A stretch of DNA of 64,000 nt from Bacillota bacterium (GCA_023511625.1 JAIMBD010000003.1:1-64000); one strand, 5' to 3'; positions 1-9,176 are shown, counted from the first letter of the stretch. Notes: a model not told the origin generated them from the letters alone. Translations and numbers: made by a program.

Positions 1-475
1 CACGGGCACGGCCGGGATGGCCCGCGCTGGGGGTATCTCTTGGACCACCTGAAGCGGCAAGGGGTCATCCCTGTCAGTCCCGACCGCAAGACGGCCCGGG
101 CGCGGTTTCGATGGCTCATGCCGGCCGCCATGCGTGGGCGCCGGGAAAGACGCAGCAGTGGGGGGAAGGTGGGCTGTGCGAGACGAGTACGTCACGGAGG
201 ATGGGGCCTGGAAGATTTGGCGCTGGACTACCGCATCCCGTGGCGGCGGATTACGCCACCGGCTGGGTGCACCCGCCGCGCCGGATGCCTTGCCGTTTCA
301 CGGTGACCTATCCGGAGGATCCCTTAGGCCCCGAGGAGCTCCTGGACCCGCAGCCGGCGCGATGGCCGGCCACGGAGGTGGTGCCGTGTTACTCCCCGCA
401 TCCGGTCACCGGCCAAGGGTGGACGCCGGCGGAACGCCCGGCGCCGCCTCCACGGGAGGCGATAGGGGATGGCTT
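1..475 (+). pseudogene. possible decayed coding remnant
   Basis: No intact gene is recognised here. Protein-like stretches appear in succession in all three plus frames: frame 1 up to about 150 (a stretch beginning MDHLKRQGVIPVSPD near position 40), frame 2 around 175-230 (VRDEYVTEDGAWKIWRW), and frame 3 from about 235 to 470 (rich in Pro/Trp, including FTVTYPEDPLGPEELLD). Such a chain could be one old gene broken by indels and running in from the left edge, but in DNA this rich in G+C open frames are long by chance. I cannot name a family. Confidence 0.2.
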
Positions 476-709
476 TAGGTCTTCTGGGGTTCACACGCGT
501 TTGGGCCAAGGGGTGCGCCGGGGCGTGGGCCGTTGCCGCAAACGGGCCGCGGCTTGCGCCATCGCGGCCGGGGAAGGTGGGGGCGGCGGTGCCGGGCGCA
601 GGGCCATCGGCCGTGCCGTTTCGGGTTGGGGCCCGGACGGAGAAAAGGTGCCTGCGGCGGATTTTGCTCCAAAAGGCGTGCGACCCGTCGATATTCTCCC
701 CCTCGTTTA

Positions 710-738
710 TTGAAAGTTCCTATTCAAACTATTACAAT
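710..738 (+). promoter_or_regulatory. sigma-A promoter upstream of binding-protein gene
   Basis: TTGAAA (710-715) and TACAAT (733-738) are separated by exactly 17 bp inside an AT-rich island, in otherwise very G+C-rich DNA. This is close to the vegetative consensus. Transcription would begin near 745, leaving an untranslated leader of about 345 nt before the lipoprotein gene at 1090, unless a second unseen promoter lies closer. Confidence 0.65.
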
Positions 739-948
739 GCCGTATTGGACCACTGTGGCGGGTGAGGCGACGGAGGAGTTCGTCGAGGGCTTAGACGCGG
801 TCGCGGCGTATTTCCGAGGGGAAGGGGAGCGCGCCGGCTGCGGCCCGAACGCTTCCCGCACAGCAGGCGGCGTCCGGCCGGGTGGGGTCGGACTGTGGTC
901 CGCAACCTGTTCCCACGCGTTGGGGCAAAGGGCACAGGACGGCCCATC

Positions 949-976
949 CCCCGCGATTCCCGGGAATCCTCGCGGG
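949..976 (+). promoter_or_regulatory. inverted repeat in leader of binding-protein gene
   Basis: A perfect 12-bp palindrome ATTCCCGGGAAT (956-967) is extended by CCCGCG on the left and CGCGGG on the right after a 3-nt bulge. In RNA it would form a strong hairpin; in DNA it could be an operator. No U-run follows, so it is not an ordinary terminator. The rest of 739-1070 shows nothing I can assign. Confidence 0.35.
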
Positions 977-1089
977 AACCCAGCGAGGGAGGTTCGGTTT
1001 CCAATTCGGGTCGGGCGCAGGCGCGCCTGGAATATACCGAATCGAATGATCCATCGGAGTATAGATAATTAAGGAGTGAGACGAAGACC

Positions 1090-2361
1090 ATGGCGACCCT
1101 CAACGCGTCGCGAAGTGCAAAGATTGCGGCAGGGGCCGCAGCCCTGAGCTTGGCCATTACGGCTTGCGGCTCGGCAGCCAAGCCTGCCGGTTCCAACACC
1201 GGCCCGTCGACGGCCCCGCAGCAGAGCGGAGGCGGCCTTCCTCCCGGAGCGCCCATCAAAATTGCCTTGATTTCGCCCCTCACCGGGCCCACCTCATTCC
1301 TTGGGGAGGGTGACGTGCAGGGGTTGACTTTGGCCGTGGACGACGTCAACGCCCAAGGCGGGATCGACGGGCACAAAATCCAGCTGATCGTCAAGAACTA
1401 CGGAACCTCGACCAACCAGGCCATCACCGACCTCTATGCCGTCAACGGGCAAGGGGTGTTGGCCGTCATGGGGCCCGTCGACGACTTCGTGGCCGAGGCG
1501 TTTGGCCCCATCGCCAACCGGCTCGGCATCCCCACGCTGATCCCGAGCCTCAGTCCGTCAGTGGTCATCCCGCCAGAGCACTACGTGTTTGAAGACGTGC
1601 CCTTGCCCCAGTACTGGGCCGTGCCGTTGGTGCAGTGGATGAAGTACAAGGGCATCAAACGGTTTGCGGTGGCTTGGGACACGACCGATGCCTTCGGGGT
1701 CGACGGGGTCCCGGCGATGGTCAAGTTGGCGAAGCAAGACGGCATCCAGGTGGTAGGGGAGTACAAGTTCCAGGTCAACACCACCGACTTCAGCTCCATC
1801 TTGGCCCAGCTGAAACAGACCAACGCGCAGGTCTTCTCGGTGTGGGGGCCCGGCGTGGCGGAGGTCATCTTGACCAAGCAGTTCATGGCCGACGGGCTGA
1901 ACAAGCAGATGCAGCTGATGATGGGCGGCACCCAGTGCTTAAGCCAGTACACCCAGCCGTTGGGGAACTTGGCCAACGGCATCGTGCTCGACTGCAACGA
2001 CGCCGACCTCGGCACCTACCTGCCTCCGACGACGCCGTTTACCAACATGGTTTTGAAGTTCGCCCGGGAATTCCAGGCTAAATACGGGACCCAGCCGCCG
2101 CAATTTGCGGTGGACGCCTACGCCGGCGGCCAGATCCTGTTTACTGCCATGAAGCAGGCCAAGGCCTTGACCCGCAACGACATCGCCGACGCCATGAACC
2201 ACCTCTCCATCCTGACCGTGGACGGCAACTACCACTACACGCCGACCCAGCACGGCAGCGTGAGCGACGTCAACAACATCGCCATGGTCCGCATCGAGAA
2301 CGGCAAGTTCGTGCCCACCAACTGGGAGGTCAAGTACCGGTTCCCCAACCTGCCGCGGTAG
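1090..2361 (+). CDS. branched-chain amino-acid-type ABC substrate-binding lipoprotein
   Basis: The 423-aa product looks like a type I periplasmic-binding protein of the LivJ/Peripla_BP_6 family, which captures amino acids or related small acids outside the membrane and hands them to an ABC permease. The N-terminus is a lipoprotein signal: a basic start, a hydrophobic run and a lipobox ending ITAC with Cys26 as the lipidated residue, followed by a Ser/Pro/Gln linker. The mature part begins with the family-typical segment IKIALISPLTGP. The start at 1090 has an AAGGAG at 1071-1076. No permease or ATPase gene is adjacent, so it is an orphan binding protein here; its ligand cannot be read from the sequence. 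A strong terminator follows at 2417. Confidence 0.85.
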   Translation: MATLNASRSAKIAAGAAALSLAITACGSAAKPAGSNTGPSTAPQQSGGGLPPGAPIKIALISPLTGPTSFLGEGDVQGLTLAVDDVNAQGGIDGHKIQLIVKNYGTSTNQAITDLYAVNGQGVLAVMGPVDDFVAEAFGPIANRLGIPTLIPSLSPSVVIPPEHYVFEDVPLPQYWAVPLVQWMKYKGIKRFAVAWDTTDAFGVDGVPAMVKLAKQDGIQVVGEYKFQVNTTDFSSILAQLKQTNAQVFSVWGPGVAEVILTKQFMADGLNKQMQLMMGGTQCLSQYTQPLGNLANGIVLDCNDADLGTYLPPTTPFTNMVLKFAREFQAKYGTQPPQFAVDAYAGGQILFTAMKQAKALTRNDIADAMNHLSILTVDGNYHYTPTQHGSVSDVNNIAMVRIENGKFVPTNWEVKYRFPNLPR

Positions 2362-2416
2362 TCGGTCCGGCGCGCCGCGGCCGGGGGCCAAAAGCGGTGC
2401 GGGCAGGGGCATCGTG

Positions 2417-2456
2417 GGCCGCCCTGGGCATCTCGGTCCCAGGGCGGCCTCTTTAT
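2417..2456 (+). terminator. rho-independent terminator after binding-protein gene
   Basis: A perfect 12-bp stem (GGCCGCCCTGGG at 2417-2428 paired with 2438-2449) with a 9-nt loop is followed by TCTTTAT. It separates the lipoprotein gene from the ThDP-enzyme gene. Confidence 0.8.
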
Positions 2457-2581
2457 CGGCTTGGGGCCTGGTGATACCCTGGAAGAGAGGAACGGCGGCC
2501 ATCGGGCCCAAGCCCGGCGGCAGTTGGGGGACCGTCCCTGGCGGCATGAAAATTCGGGAAGCAGAGAAGGGAAGGGCAAGC

Positions 2582-4321
2582 ATGACACAAGATGGGCGGC
2601 TTGAGGCCCCCGAGGCGACGGCGGTGTATACCGGTGCCGACGCCTTGACCGATGCCCTGCTGGCTGTAGGCGTTGAGTACCTCTTTGTCAACCTCGGTAC
2701 CGATCATCCGGCTTTGGTGGAGAGTTGGGCGCGGCGGACGGCAGAGGGCAGACCCTTGCCGCGCATCGTCACCAGTCCCCACGAGACGGTGGCCTTGGCC
2801 GCTGCCATGGGCTATGCCGACGTCTCCGGGCGCATGCAGGCGGTGCTGGTCCACGTCGACGTGGGCACTCAGAACCTTGGGGGTATGGTGCACAATGCCG
2901 CCCGGGGGCGGGTGCCGGTGCTTATCCTCGCCGGAGCCTCGTCGGTGACGCTCCACGGCGAGATGAAGGGAAGTCGTACCGACTTCATCCAATTTGTGCA
3001 GGACGTCTACGACCAGCGCGGCATCGTGCGGGAATACATGAAGTGGAGCTATGAGGTCAAGACCGGGAAAGTCCTGCCCATGCTGGTGTTCCGGGCCACT
3101 CAGATGGCCCGCTCGGATCCTGCCGGCCCGGTTTACCTCGTGGCGGCACGAGAGATGTTGGAAGAGCCGGTGTCGCCGGACTGGCCGCGGGAGGTCTGGG
3201 CCGAGCCGGGGGAGACGGCGTTGCCGCCGGCAGCCGTGCGCAGGGTGGTGGAGGCCATCGCCGCCTCCGAGCGCCCGGTGATCATCACGGCGTACGCCGG
3301 GCGGCGGCCGGAGGCCGTCGAGCGCTTGGTGGCACTCAGTGAGCGCCTGGCCGTGCCGGTGGTGGAATCGAGCCGCCGCTTTCTCAACTTCCCCGACACC
3401 CACCCGCACCACGTGGGGCACGAGGCTCCGCGCCTGGTGCAGGAAGCCGACCTCATCGTGATCCTAGATGCCGACGTCCCCTGGGTACCGCTGGACGCCA
3501 CGCCCCGTCCCGGCACCCGCGTCTTTCATCTCGACCTCGACCCCATCAAGGCGGGAATTCCGCTGTGGCATCTGCCCATCGAGGCGGCGTGGCGGGTCTC
3601 GGCGCCGGTGGCGCTCGAACAATGTCTCGCCTATCTTGACGCCGGCTTCGCTCAAGACCCGGCCAAGTTGGCCGCCCGTCGGCGATGGATTCAGCGGCAG
3701 CGGGCGGCGTGGGAGGCCGGGTCACCGGCTCACCCCGATCCGGGCGCGCCGGGTGCCATCAGCCCTGAGTATGTGAGCCAGGTGCTCAACACGCTCATCG
3801 GGCCCGAGGCCTTGGTCATCAACGAGACCTGCTCGCGGGCGGCCGGTGCCGTAAACCGCTACCTGCCGCGGACCCGGGCCGGGACGCTCTTTTCGAGCGG
3901 TGCAAGCTCGCTCGGTTGGGGCGGCGGCGCCGCTTTGGGCGCGAAACTGGCGGCGCCCGAGCGGCTGGTGGTGCACCTGACCGGCGACGGCGCCTTCATG
4001 TTCAGCGTGCCGACCGCCGTCTACTGGATGGCGCGCCGATACCAGGCCCCGTTTTTGACCGTCGTGTTCGACAACGCCAATTGGGATGCGGCGCGGCGGG
4101 CCACGATACGCCAACACCCGGATGGCTTCGGCGCCCGCACCGGATGTTTCTTCACCGACTTCGAGAACCCGCCTGCCTACCACGAGATCGCGCGAGCGGC
4201 CGGCGGCGCCTTTGGCGTGCGCGTGGAGCGGCCAGAGGCCGTGGCCGACGCCTTGGCTCAGGCGATCGCCGCCGTGCGCGAAGGTTCGCCGGCCGTGGTG
4301 AACATCGCCGTTGCACCCTGA
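2582..4321 (+). CDS. thiamine-diphosphate-dependent enzyme, acetolactate synthase-like
   Basis: The 579-aa product has the three-domain layout of the acetolactate synthase/pyruvate decarboxylase superfamily (COG0028). The catalytic glutamate that activates thiamine diphosphate is E68 in TSPHETVALAAAMGYA. The cofactor and Mg-binding motif begins with GDG at about residue 468 and ends in FDNANW about 30 residues later. The middle domain (about 210-370) is the usual regulatory/nucleotide-fold domain. Known members of this loosely annotated group decarboxylate or ligate 2-oxo acids, but the substrate cannot be assigned. I chose ATG 2582, after the purine-rich stretch AGAAGGGAAGGG; longer in-frame starts reach back into the terminator. 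The MFS transporter gene follows 34 bp downstream and is probably co-transcribed. Confidence 0.8.
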   Translation: MTQDGRLEAPEATAVYTGADALTDALLAVGVEYLFVNLGTDHPALVESWARRTAEGRPLPRIVTSPHETVALAAAMGYADVSGRMQAVLVHVDVGTQNLGGMVHNAARGRVPVLILAGASSVTLHGEMKGSRTDFIQFVQDVYDQRGIVREYMKWSYEVKTGKVLPMLVFRATQMARSDPAGPVYLVAAREMLEEPVSPDWPREVWAEPGETALPPAAVRRVVEAIAASERPVIITAYAGRRPEAVERLVALSERLAVPVVESSRRFLNFPDTHPHHVGHEAPRLVQEADLIVILDADVPWVPLDATPRPGTRVFHLDLDPIKAGIPLWHLPIEAAWRVSAPVALEQCLAYLDAGFAQDPAKLAARRRWIQRQRAAWEAGSPAHPDPGAPGAISPEYVSQVLNTLIGPEALVINETCSRAAGAVNRYLPRTRAGTLFSSGASSLGWGGGAALGAKLAAPERLVVHLTGDGAFMFSVPTAVYWMARRYQAPFLTVVFDNANWDAARRATIRQHPDGFGARTGCFFTDFENPPAYHEIARAAGGAFGVRVERPEAVADALAQAIAAVREGSPAVVNIAVAP

Positions 4322-4355
4322 ACCCGACCCACGGCCGCGGAGGAGGGGGGTAGAG

Positions 4356-5549
4356 ATGGGGCGCGGGATGGGTGGCCGGGCGATGGCGCTGTTGGGCGTC
4401 ATCGCCCTCTACTGGATGTCGCTCTACCTCTACGTGCCGGTATTCGGGCCGGACATGGTCCGCAACGGCAGCGGGTACGGCTGGGTGGGGTTGGCCGTGG
4501 CGGCCTACGGCCTGCCCCAATTGACCCTCAGGGCGTGGCTCGGGATCTGGGCCGATGGATCCGGGCACCTCAAGCCGTTTCTCGCCGTGGCCCTCGGCAT
4601 GGCGGCGGTGTCGAGCGCAGTAATGGGCGCCTTTCCGCTGGCTTGGGTGTTTGTCTTGGGGCGCCTTTTGGCGGGGGTCGCGGCCAGCTTCTGGGCCATG
4701 TTCTCCACCTTGTACGTCAACGAGTACGGGGCCGGCGGGGCCCGCCCAGCCCTGGGATGGGTGTCGTTTGCCAACTCCGGCGGACAGGTGCTGGCGGCCC
4801 TCTTGGGGGGATGGATGGCCCAGCTTTGGGGATGGCAGGTCCCGTTCTGGGCCGCGGCGGTGACGGCCGGCGTCGGTCTGGCCTTGTTGGCGGCGGTGCA
4901 CGAGCGGGGGCGGCGAGGCAGCGGGGAGGGCGAGGCGGCGCCGAAGGCGGTGTCGCTGTTACGGGCCACGCCGTCGCTGCGGTTGGCGGCGGGCCTTGGG
5001 ATTTTCTCGCAGGTGGCCACGTTCGTCCTGCCGTTCGGCTTTTTACCGGTGTGGGCCTACCACCTCGGGTTTTCGCGGTCTGCCCTCGGGGTGTTGACCA
5101 TGGTGGGCCAGATTCCCGCTACCCTGGTCAACCTATTGGCGGCAGGGCGGTGGGTATCGCGATGGCCCTTGGAACGGGTGAGCTTGGCCGGGTTGGTCTT
5201 GGCCCTGGTGGCGTGCGCGGCCATGCCCTGGGTGCGGGCGCCTTGGGGACTTTTGGCGCTGCAGGCGGTGTTCGGGGCGGGGCGAGGGATTCTTAGCCCG
5301 ACGCTTATGGCCATGGCCATCCAAGAGGTGGCGGCCCGCGTGCGCACCACCGCCATGGCCGTCTACCAGGCCAGCTACGCCTTGGGCATGGTGGGAGGGC
5401 CACTGCTGGCAGGATGGGCCGTGGGGCGGTTTGGACTGGGCAGCGCCTTTGCCATTGCGGGCGGCGCTCTGGCCCTGGGGGTCGGGATGGCCCTGCGCCG
5501 GCCCAAGCCGGCGTCTTCCGCCGCGCCCGAGGCCCGGCCGCGACCGTAG
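4356..5549 (+). CDS. MFS transporter
   Basis: A 397-aa integral membrane protein with about twelve hydrophobic segments in two halves, typical of the major facilitator superfamily. A short charged loop (WADGSGHLKP) sits where the usual G-x-x-x-D-x-x-G-R loop between helices 2 and 3 is expected, and the C-terminal half repeats the fold. ATG 4356 is preferred because of the very strong ribosome-binding site GGAGGAGGGGGG (4339-4350); an in-frame ATG at 4311 would overlap the previous gene and lacks one. Tight spacing to the ThDP-enzyme gene suggests it moves that enzyme's substrate or product, which is inference. Direction and cargo are unknown. Confidence 0.75.
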   Translation: MGRGMGGRAMALLGVIALYWMSLYLYVPVFGPDMVRNGSGYGWVGLAVAAYGLPQLTLRAWLGIWADGSGHLKPFLAVALGMAAVSSAVMGAFPLAWVFVLGRLLAGVAASFWAMFSTLYVNEYGAGGARPALGWVSFANSGGQVLAALLGGWMAQLWGWQVPFWAAAVTAGVGLALLAAVHERGRRGSGEGEAAPKAVSLLRATPSLRLAAGLGIFSQVATFVLPFGFLPVWAYHLGFSRSALGVLTMVGQIPATLVNLLAAGRWVSRWPLERVSLAGLVLALVACAAMPWVRAPWGLLALQAVFGAGRGILSPTLMAMAIQEVAARVRTTAMAVYQASYALGMVGGPLLAGWAVGRFGLGSAFAIAGGALALGVGMALRRPKPASSAAPEARPRP

Positions 5550-5563
5550 GGCAGGGTCGAATG

Positions 5564-5572
5564 TGGTAGGAT
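5564..5572 (+). promoter_or_regulatory. possible extended -10 promoter for murT-like gene
   Basis: TGG followed by TAGGAT forms an extended -10 element 55 bp upstream of the start at 5627. No -35 hexamer is visible at the proper spacing. Confidence 0.3.
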
Positions 5573-5626
5573 AGACCGAGAATCCGGAAAGGGACGAAAC
5601 GAGGCGAGGCAGCGACGGGGCGTAGG

Positions 5627-6994
5627 GTGCGGCTGTGGCTGGCGGTCTTTTTGGCGCGCGCGGCAGGCTGGGCGAGTCGCGTGCTGGGACACGGGGGAAG
5701 CTCCCTGCCGGGGGCAGTGGCCCGGGCCATCGCCCCCTCTGTGTTGCAGGAATTGGGCCGGCGTTTGCCGTCGGGAGCCGTGTTGGTCACGGGCACCAAC
5801 GGCAAGACGACCACGGCGGCATTGGCCGAACACCTGATGCGCCGAGGAGGCCGGGCCGTCTTGCGCAACCAGACGGGGGCCAACCTGGTGTTAGGGCTGA
5901 CTGCCGCCTTGATCCAGGCCACCGGCTGGCGCCTTTTGCCTCGGGCAGACCTTGCCCTTCTCGAGACCGATGAGGCCTCGGTCCCGCGGGCGGCGGCTGA
6001 GCTGCGCCCGCGGGGGATTGTGGTGACCAATTTCTTCCGCGACCAGCTCGACCGGTACGGCGAGTTGACCCACGCCGTGCGGCTCGTGGCCCGCGGGCTG
6101 GAAGCCCTAGACCCTGACGGCCGAGCCATCCTGAACGCCGATGACCCCAACGTGGCCCGCCTCGGCGAACCCCTCCGGTCCGAACAGGTGGTCTTTTACG
6201 GCATGGTCGCCGGATGGGGCGATCCAGAAGATTCCCCTGGCGACGTGCGCCACTGCCCGCTCTGTGGGGCAGAGCTCCTCTACCGCCGACGGTTCTACGC
6301 GCACCTTGGAGAGTATCGCTGCACCGGTTGCGGGTGGCAGCGGCCCCCGTTGACGGTGGCGGTTGAGGAGATGGACCTGGTGCACCGACGGGTAAAGGTG
6401 CGCTTCGGCGACGTGGCGGCGTGGGTGCCGGCGGTGTTGCCCGGTACCTACAACCTGTACAACCAGCTCGCGGCCATGGCGTGGGCGTGGAGCTGGGGCA
6501 TGGCCCCCGACGCCCTGGGCGAGGCCCTGAACGATTTCCGCCCTGCCTTCGGCCGCATGGAGCGGACGGCCGTGCGGGGGCGGGAGGTCTGGTTTGCTTT
6601 GGTGAAAAACCCCACCGGGTTCAACCAGGTCCTGGCCACGCTGGCCGCCGAGCCGCAAGCGGCAGTGGGGCTGGTCGCCATCAACGACGACTACGCCGAC
6701 GGCCGCGACGTCTCCTGGCTGTGGGACGTGGACTTCGAGCGCTGGCTGCCCCGCGTGGCCGTGCGGCAGTGGTGGGTGTCGGGCCGCCGGGCGCTGGACA
6801 TGGCGGTGCGGTTGAAATACGCCGGAGTGGCAGCAGAGGCGCTGACCATCGAGGAGGATCTGGCCCGGGCGCTCGAGGGCGCCGTCGACAGCGCCGCCGG
6901 TCGGGTCTACGTGCTGCCCACCTACACCGCGATGTTGGCCCTGCGCCGGCACCTTACGAAGCAGGGAGCCGTGCGCCACTTCCGCCAGGGTTAG
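5627..6994 (+). CDS. murT: MurT-like Mur ligase family protein
   Basis: The 455-aa product matches the MurT group of Mur ligases, which in other Gram-positives activates the D-Glu of lipid II for amidation by the glutamine amidotransferase GatD. The ATP-binding P-loop TGTNGKTTT lies at residues 55-63, followed by the Mur-ligase central domain. Two Cys pairs (CPLC near 210 and CTGC near 232) form the zinc-ribbon insertion known in MurT. The C-terminal part corresponds to DUF1727. The start is GTG. Its usual partner gatD is not adjacent: upstream is an MFS gene and downstream is selB. MurT is known to need GatD, so either gatD lies elsewhere or this ligase has another role. Confidence 0.8.
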   Translation: MRLWLAVFLARAAGWASRVLGHGGSSLPGAVARAIAPSVLQELGRRLPSGAVLVTGTNGKTTTAALAEHLMRRGGRAVLRNQTGANLVLGLTAALIQATGWRLLPRADLALLETDEASVPRAAAELRPRGIVVTNFFRDQLDRYGELTHAVRLVARGLEALDPDGRAILNADDPNVARLGEPLRSEQVVFYGMVAGWGDPEDSPGDVRHCPLCGAELLYRRRFYAHLGEYRCTGCGWQRPPLTVAVEEMDLVHRRVKVRFGDVAAWVPAVLPGTYNLYNQLAAMAWAWSWGMAPDALGEALNDFRPAFGRMERTAVRGREVWFALVKNPTGFNQVLATLAAEPQAAVGLVAINDDYADGRDVSWLWDVDFERWLPRVAVRQWWVSGRRALDMAVRLKYAGVAAEALTIEEDLARALEGAVDSAAGRVYVLPTYTAMLALRRHLTKQGAVRHFRQG

Positions 6995-7041
6995 GCCCCG
7001 GCCTTGCCGGGGCAGATGAAGGAGGGGGGAGGACGAGGCTC

Positions 7042-8937
7042 GTGAGCCATCCGGTCATCTTCGGAACCGCCGGGCACATCGACCACGGCAAGACCACCTT
7101 GACTCGGGCCTTGACGGGACAGGATACCGACCGCCTGCCGGAAGAGAAGGCCCGGGGCATCTCCATCGATTTGGGCTTTGCGCACTTCACGCTGCCCTCT
7201 GGGCGCACGGCGGCCTTGATCGACGTGCCTGGCCACGAACGGTTTGTGCGCAACATGGTGGCTGGCGTGCACGGCATCGACGCCGTCATCTTGGTGGTGG
7301 CGGCCGACGAAGGGGTGATGCCCCAGACCCGCGAGCACCTCGACATCTTGACGCTGTTGGGGGTGCATCACGGGATCACGGTCATCACCAAGGCCGACCT
7401 CGTGGAAGCCGACTGGCTTGAGCTGGTGGAAGAGACGGTGCGCGAGGAGCTGCGGGGAACGTTCTTGGAGGCGGCCCCGCTCTTGGTGGTCGATGCCGTC
7501 AGCGGGCGGGGGCTGGATGGGCTGCGCGCGGCCCTCGACCGCCTGGCCGACGCCGTAGAGCCGCGCCCCACCGACGGACTGCCCCGCCTGCCGGTGGACC
7601 GGGTCTTCACGGTGCGGGGCTTCGGCACGGTGGCGACGGGGACGTTGGTCAGCGGGCGGCTCGAGCTTGAGCAGGCGGTGGAGATTGCGCCTGAGGGGAT
7701 CGCCTCACGGGTGCGGGGACTGGAGGTGCACGGCCACAAAGTGGAAGAAGCCATCGCCGGCCAGCGGGTCGCGGTCAACCTGGCCGGGGTGGAACGTAGC
7801 CAGATGTATCGGGGCCAGGTGATCAGCGTGCCGGGGATGCTACGCGGGGAGACCAGCTTGGTGGTCGAGCTGACGCTGTTGCCCTCGGCGCCGGCACTGC
7901 CCATCAACAGCCCGGTCCACTGTCACTTGGGGACGGGGGAGGCCGTGGGGCGGCTGTACTACTACGACCGCGAAGTGGCTGAGGGAGGAGAGCGCCTGTT
8001 CTGCGAGATCCGCCTGGCCACACCCTTGGTGGCCACCCGCCAAGACCGGTTCTTGATTCGCTCTTACAGCCCGATCACCACCATCGGCGGTGGCCGGGTG
8101 ATCGAGGTGGGCGTCCGGCACCGTCGGCGCGAGCCCCGGCTTTTGGCTCGCCTTGAGGAATTGGCGGCCTTTCGCGAGGATGAACTCCTCTTGGAGCTTT
8201 TGCGGACGGCCCCGCGCCCGCAAAGTCGCCAGGAGTTGGCGCAGGCGGCACACATGCTGGAGGAGGCGGTCGCGCGGGCGCTGTCCGTCTATCCCGTCCT
8301 GCACGACGAAGAGGGTCGCTGGTGGTGGTCGCGCGAGGCTTGGGAGGCGTGGCAGGCACGCCTGGTCGAGGCTGTAGAACGCTACCACCGCGAGCATCGT
8401 CTGCGGTTGGGGTTGCCGAAGGAACAGGCTCGGTCCGAATTGGCCGCAGGGTGGCCGGTCAGAGCCTGGACCTGGGCGCTGGAGCTGGTGGAGGGCGTAG
8501 AGCAAGACCGCGAGTGGCTCAAGCGGCAGGGATTTGTCCCCCAGCCGACGCGCGAAGAGGCGGACCGGATGGCGCGCCTGCTGTCTGCGGCGCGACAGGA
8601 CGGGCTACACCCCCGGGCGGTAGAACAATGGGCAGAAGAGGCCGGCATCCCCCCGGCGGAGCTGGAGGACTACCTCGCGCTTTTGGTCGAGCAGGGCCAG
8701 TTGGTGCGCCTCGAGGAGTCGCTCTACCTGCACCGCGAGGCCTACGAGCGGGGCGTGGCGGTGGTGCGCGAGGCCCTTTTGGGCGGTCCGCCCCTGACCA
8801 CGGCAGAGCTTCGGGAGCGCCTGGGGACCAATCGCAAGGTGGCGGTGAGCTTTCTCGAGGTGTTGGATGCGCGCCACTTGACCCGGCGCATCGGAGACCG
8901 GCGGATGTGGCAAGAGTCGGCGGCAGGGGCAGGCTAG
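7042..8937 (+). CDS. selB: selenocysteine-specific elongation factor SelB
   Basis: This 631-aa GTPase delivers selenocysteinyl-tRNA to UGA codons followed by a SECIS element. The N-terminal G domain shows G1 AGHIDHGKTT (10-19), switch RGISIDLGF (39-47), DVPGHE (61-66) and TKAD (116-119), the last being the SelB form of NKxD. EF-Tu-like beta-barrel domains follow, and the C-terminal 250 residues are rich in charged helices as expected for the winged-helix SECIS-binding domains. The chosen GTG at 7042 follows the purine-rich tract GGAGGGGGGAGGACGAGG; the reading frame is open much further upstream, inside murT, but without family similarity. No selA, selC or selD is visible in the window, so these must lie elsewhere if the system works. 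Confidence 0.9.
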   Translation: MSHPVIFGTAGHIDHGKTTLTRALTGQDTDRLPEEKARGISIDLGFAHFTLPSGRTAALIDVPGHERFVRNMVAGVHGIDAVILVVAADEGVMPQTREHLDILTLLGVHHGITVITKADLVEADWLELVEETVREELRGTFLEAAPLLVVDAVSGRGLDGLRAALDRLADAVEPRPTDGLPRLPVDRVFTVRGFGTVATGTLVSGRLELEQAVEIAPEGIASRVRGLEVHGHKVEEAIAGQRVAVNLAGVERSQMYRGQVISVPGMLRGETSLVVELTLLPSAPALPINSPVHCHLGTGEAVGRLYYYDREVAEGGERLFCEIRLATPLVATRQDRFLIRSYSPITTIGGGRVIEVGVRHRRREPRLLARLEELAAFREDELLLELLRTAPRPQSRQELAQAAHMLEEAVARALSVYPVLHDEEGRWWWSREAWEAWQARLVEAVERYHREHRLRLGLPKEQARSELAAGWPVRAWTWALELVEGVEQDREWLKRQGFVPQPTREEADRMARLLSAARQDGLHPRAVEQWAEEAGIPPAELEDYLALLVEQGQLVRLEESLYLHREAYERGVAVVREALLGGPPLTTAELRERLGTNRKVAVSFLEVLDARHLTRRIGDRRMWQESAAGAG

Positions 8938-9118
8938 GCGGCACCGGGTCCGCGGCCTACGGCTAGGGGTCGGATGGGCTTTTTGCCCGCCCCCTGCCAG
9001 CGCGTGGGGCTCGGGCAACGCAGGCAGGAAGAATTTGCCGCCGCCCCTTGTCGTCTCCCAAGGGTTTGGCTGCGGGCCGATTCGGCGTCCGGGGGTGGGC
9101 GGTCTTGCCCGAAGCGGT

Positions 9119-9148
9119 TTGACAGCCATTTTCGACCCGGCGTATAAT
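9119..9148 (+). promoter_or_regulatory. consensus sigma-A promoter for secDF
   Basis: A perfect TTGACA (9119-9124) and a perfect TATAAT (9143-9148) are separated by 18 bp. The -10 overlaps an ATG at 9147, which rules that ATG out as the secD start. A start point near 9155 gives a short leader before the ATG at 9177. Confidence 0.85.
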
Positions 9149-9176
9149 GAGGCGATTTTTCACGAGGGGGCCAGGT

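Noticed and set aside
2470-2481. Shared string GGTGATACCCT near 2470 and 20970 as a possible promoter element
   Set aside because: The -10 match is only 3 of 6 and neither copy has a -35; two short matches can be chance.
4311-4355. Longer MFS protein starting at 4311
   Set aside because: It would overlap the previous gene, has no ribosome-binding site, and 4356 follows a very strong one.
8938-9118. selC (tRNA-Sec) directly downstream of selB
   Set aside because: No T-arm GGTTCGA-like loop, no long variable arm and no acceptor stem pair could be found in this gap.
9147-9176. Longer secD starting at ATG 9147
   Set aside because: That ATG overlaps the -10 hexamer of a consensus promoter, so it would not be in the transcript.
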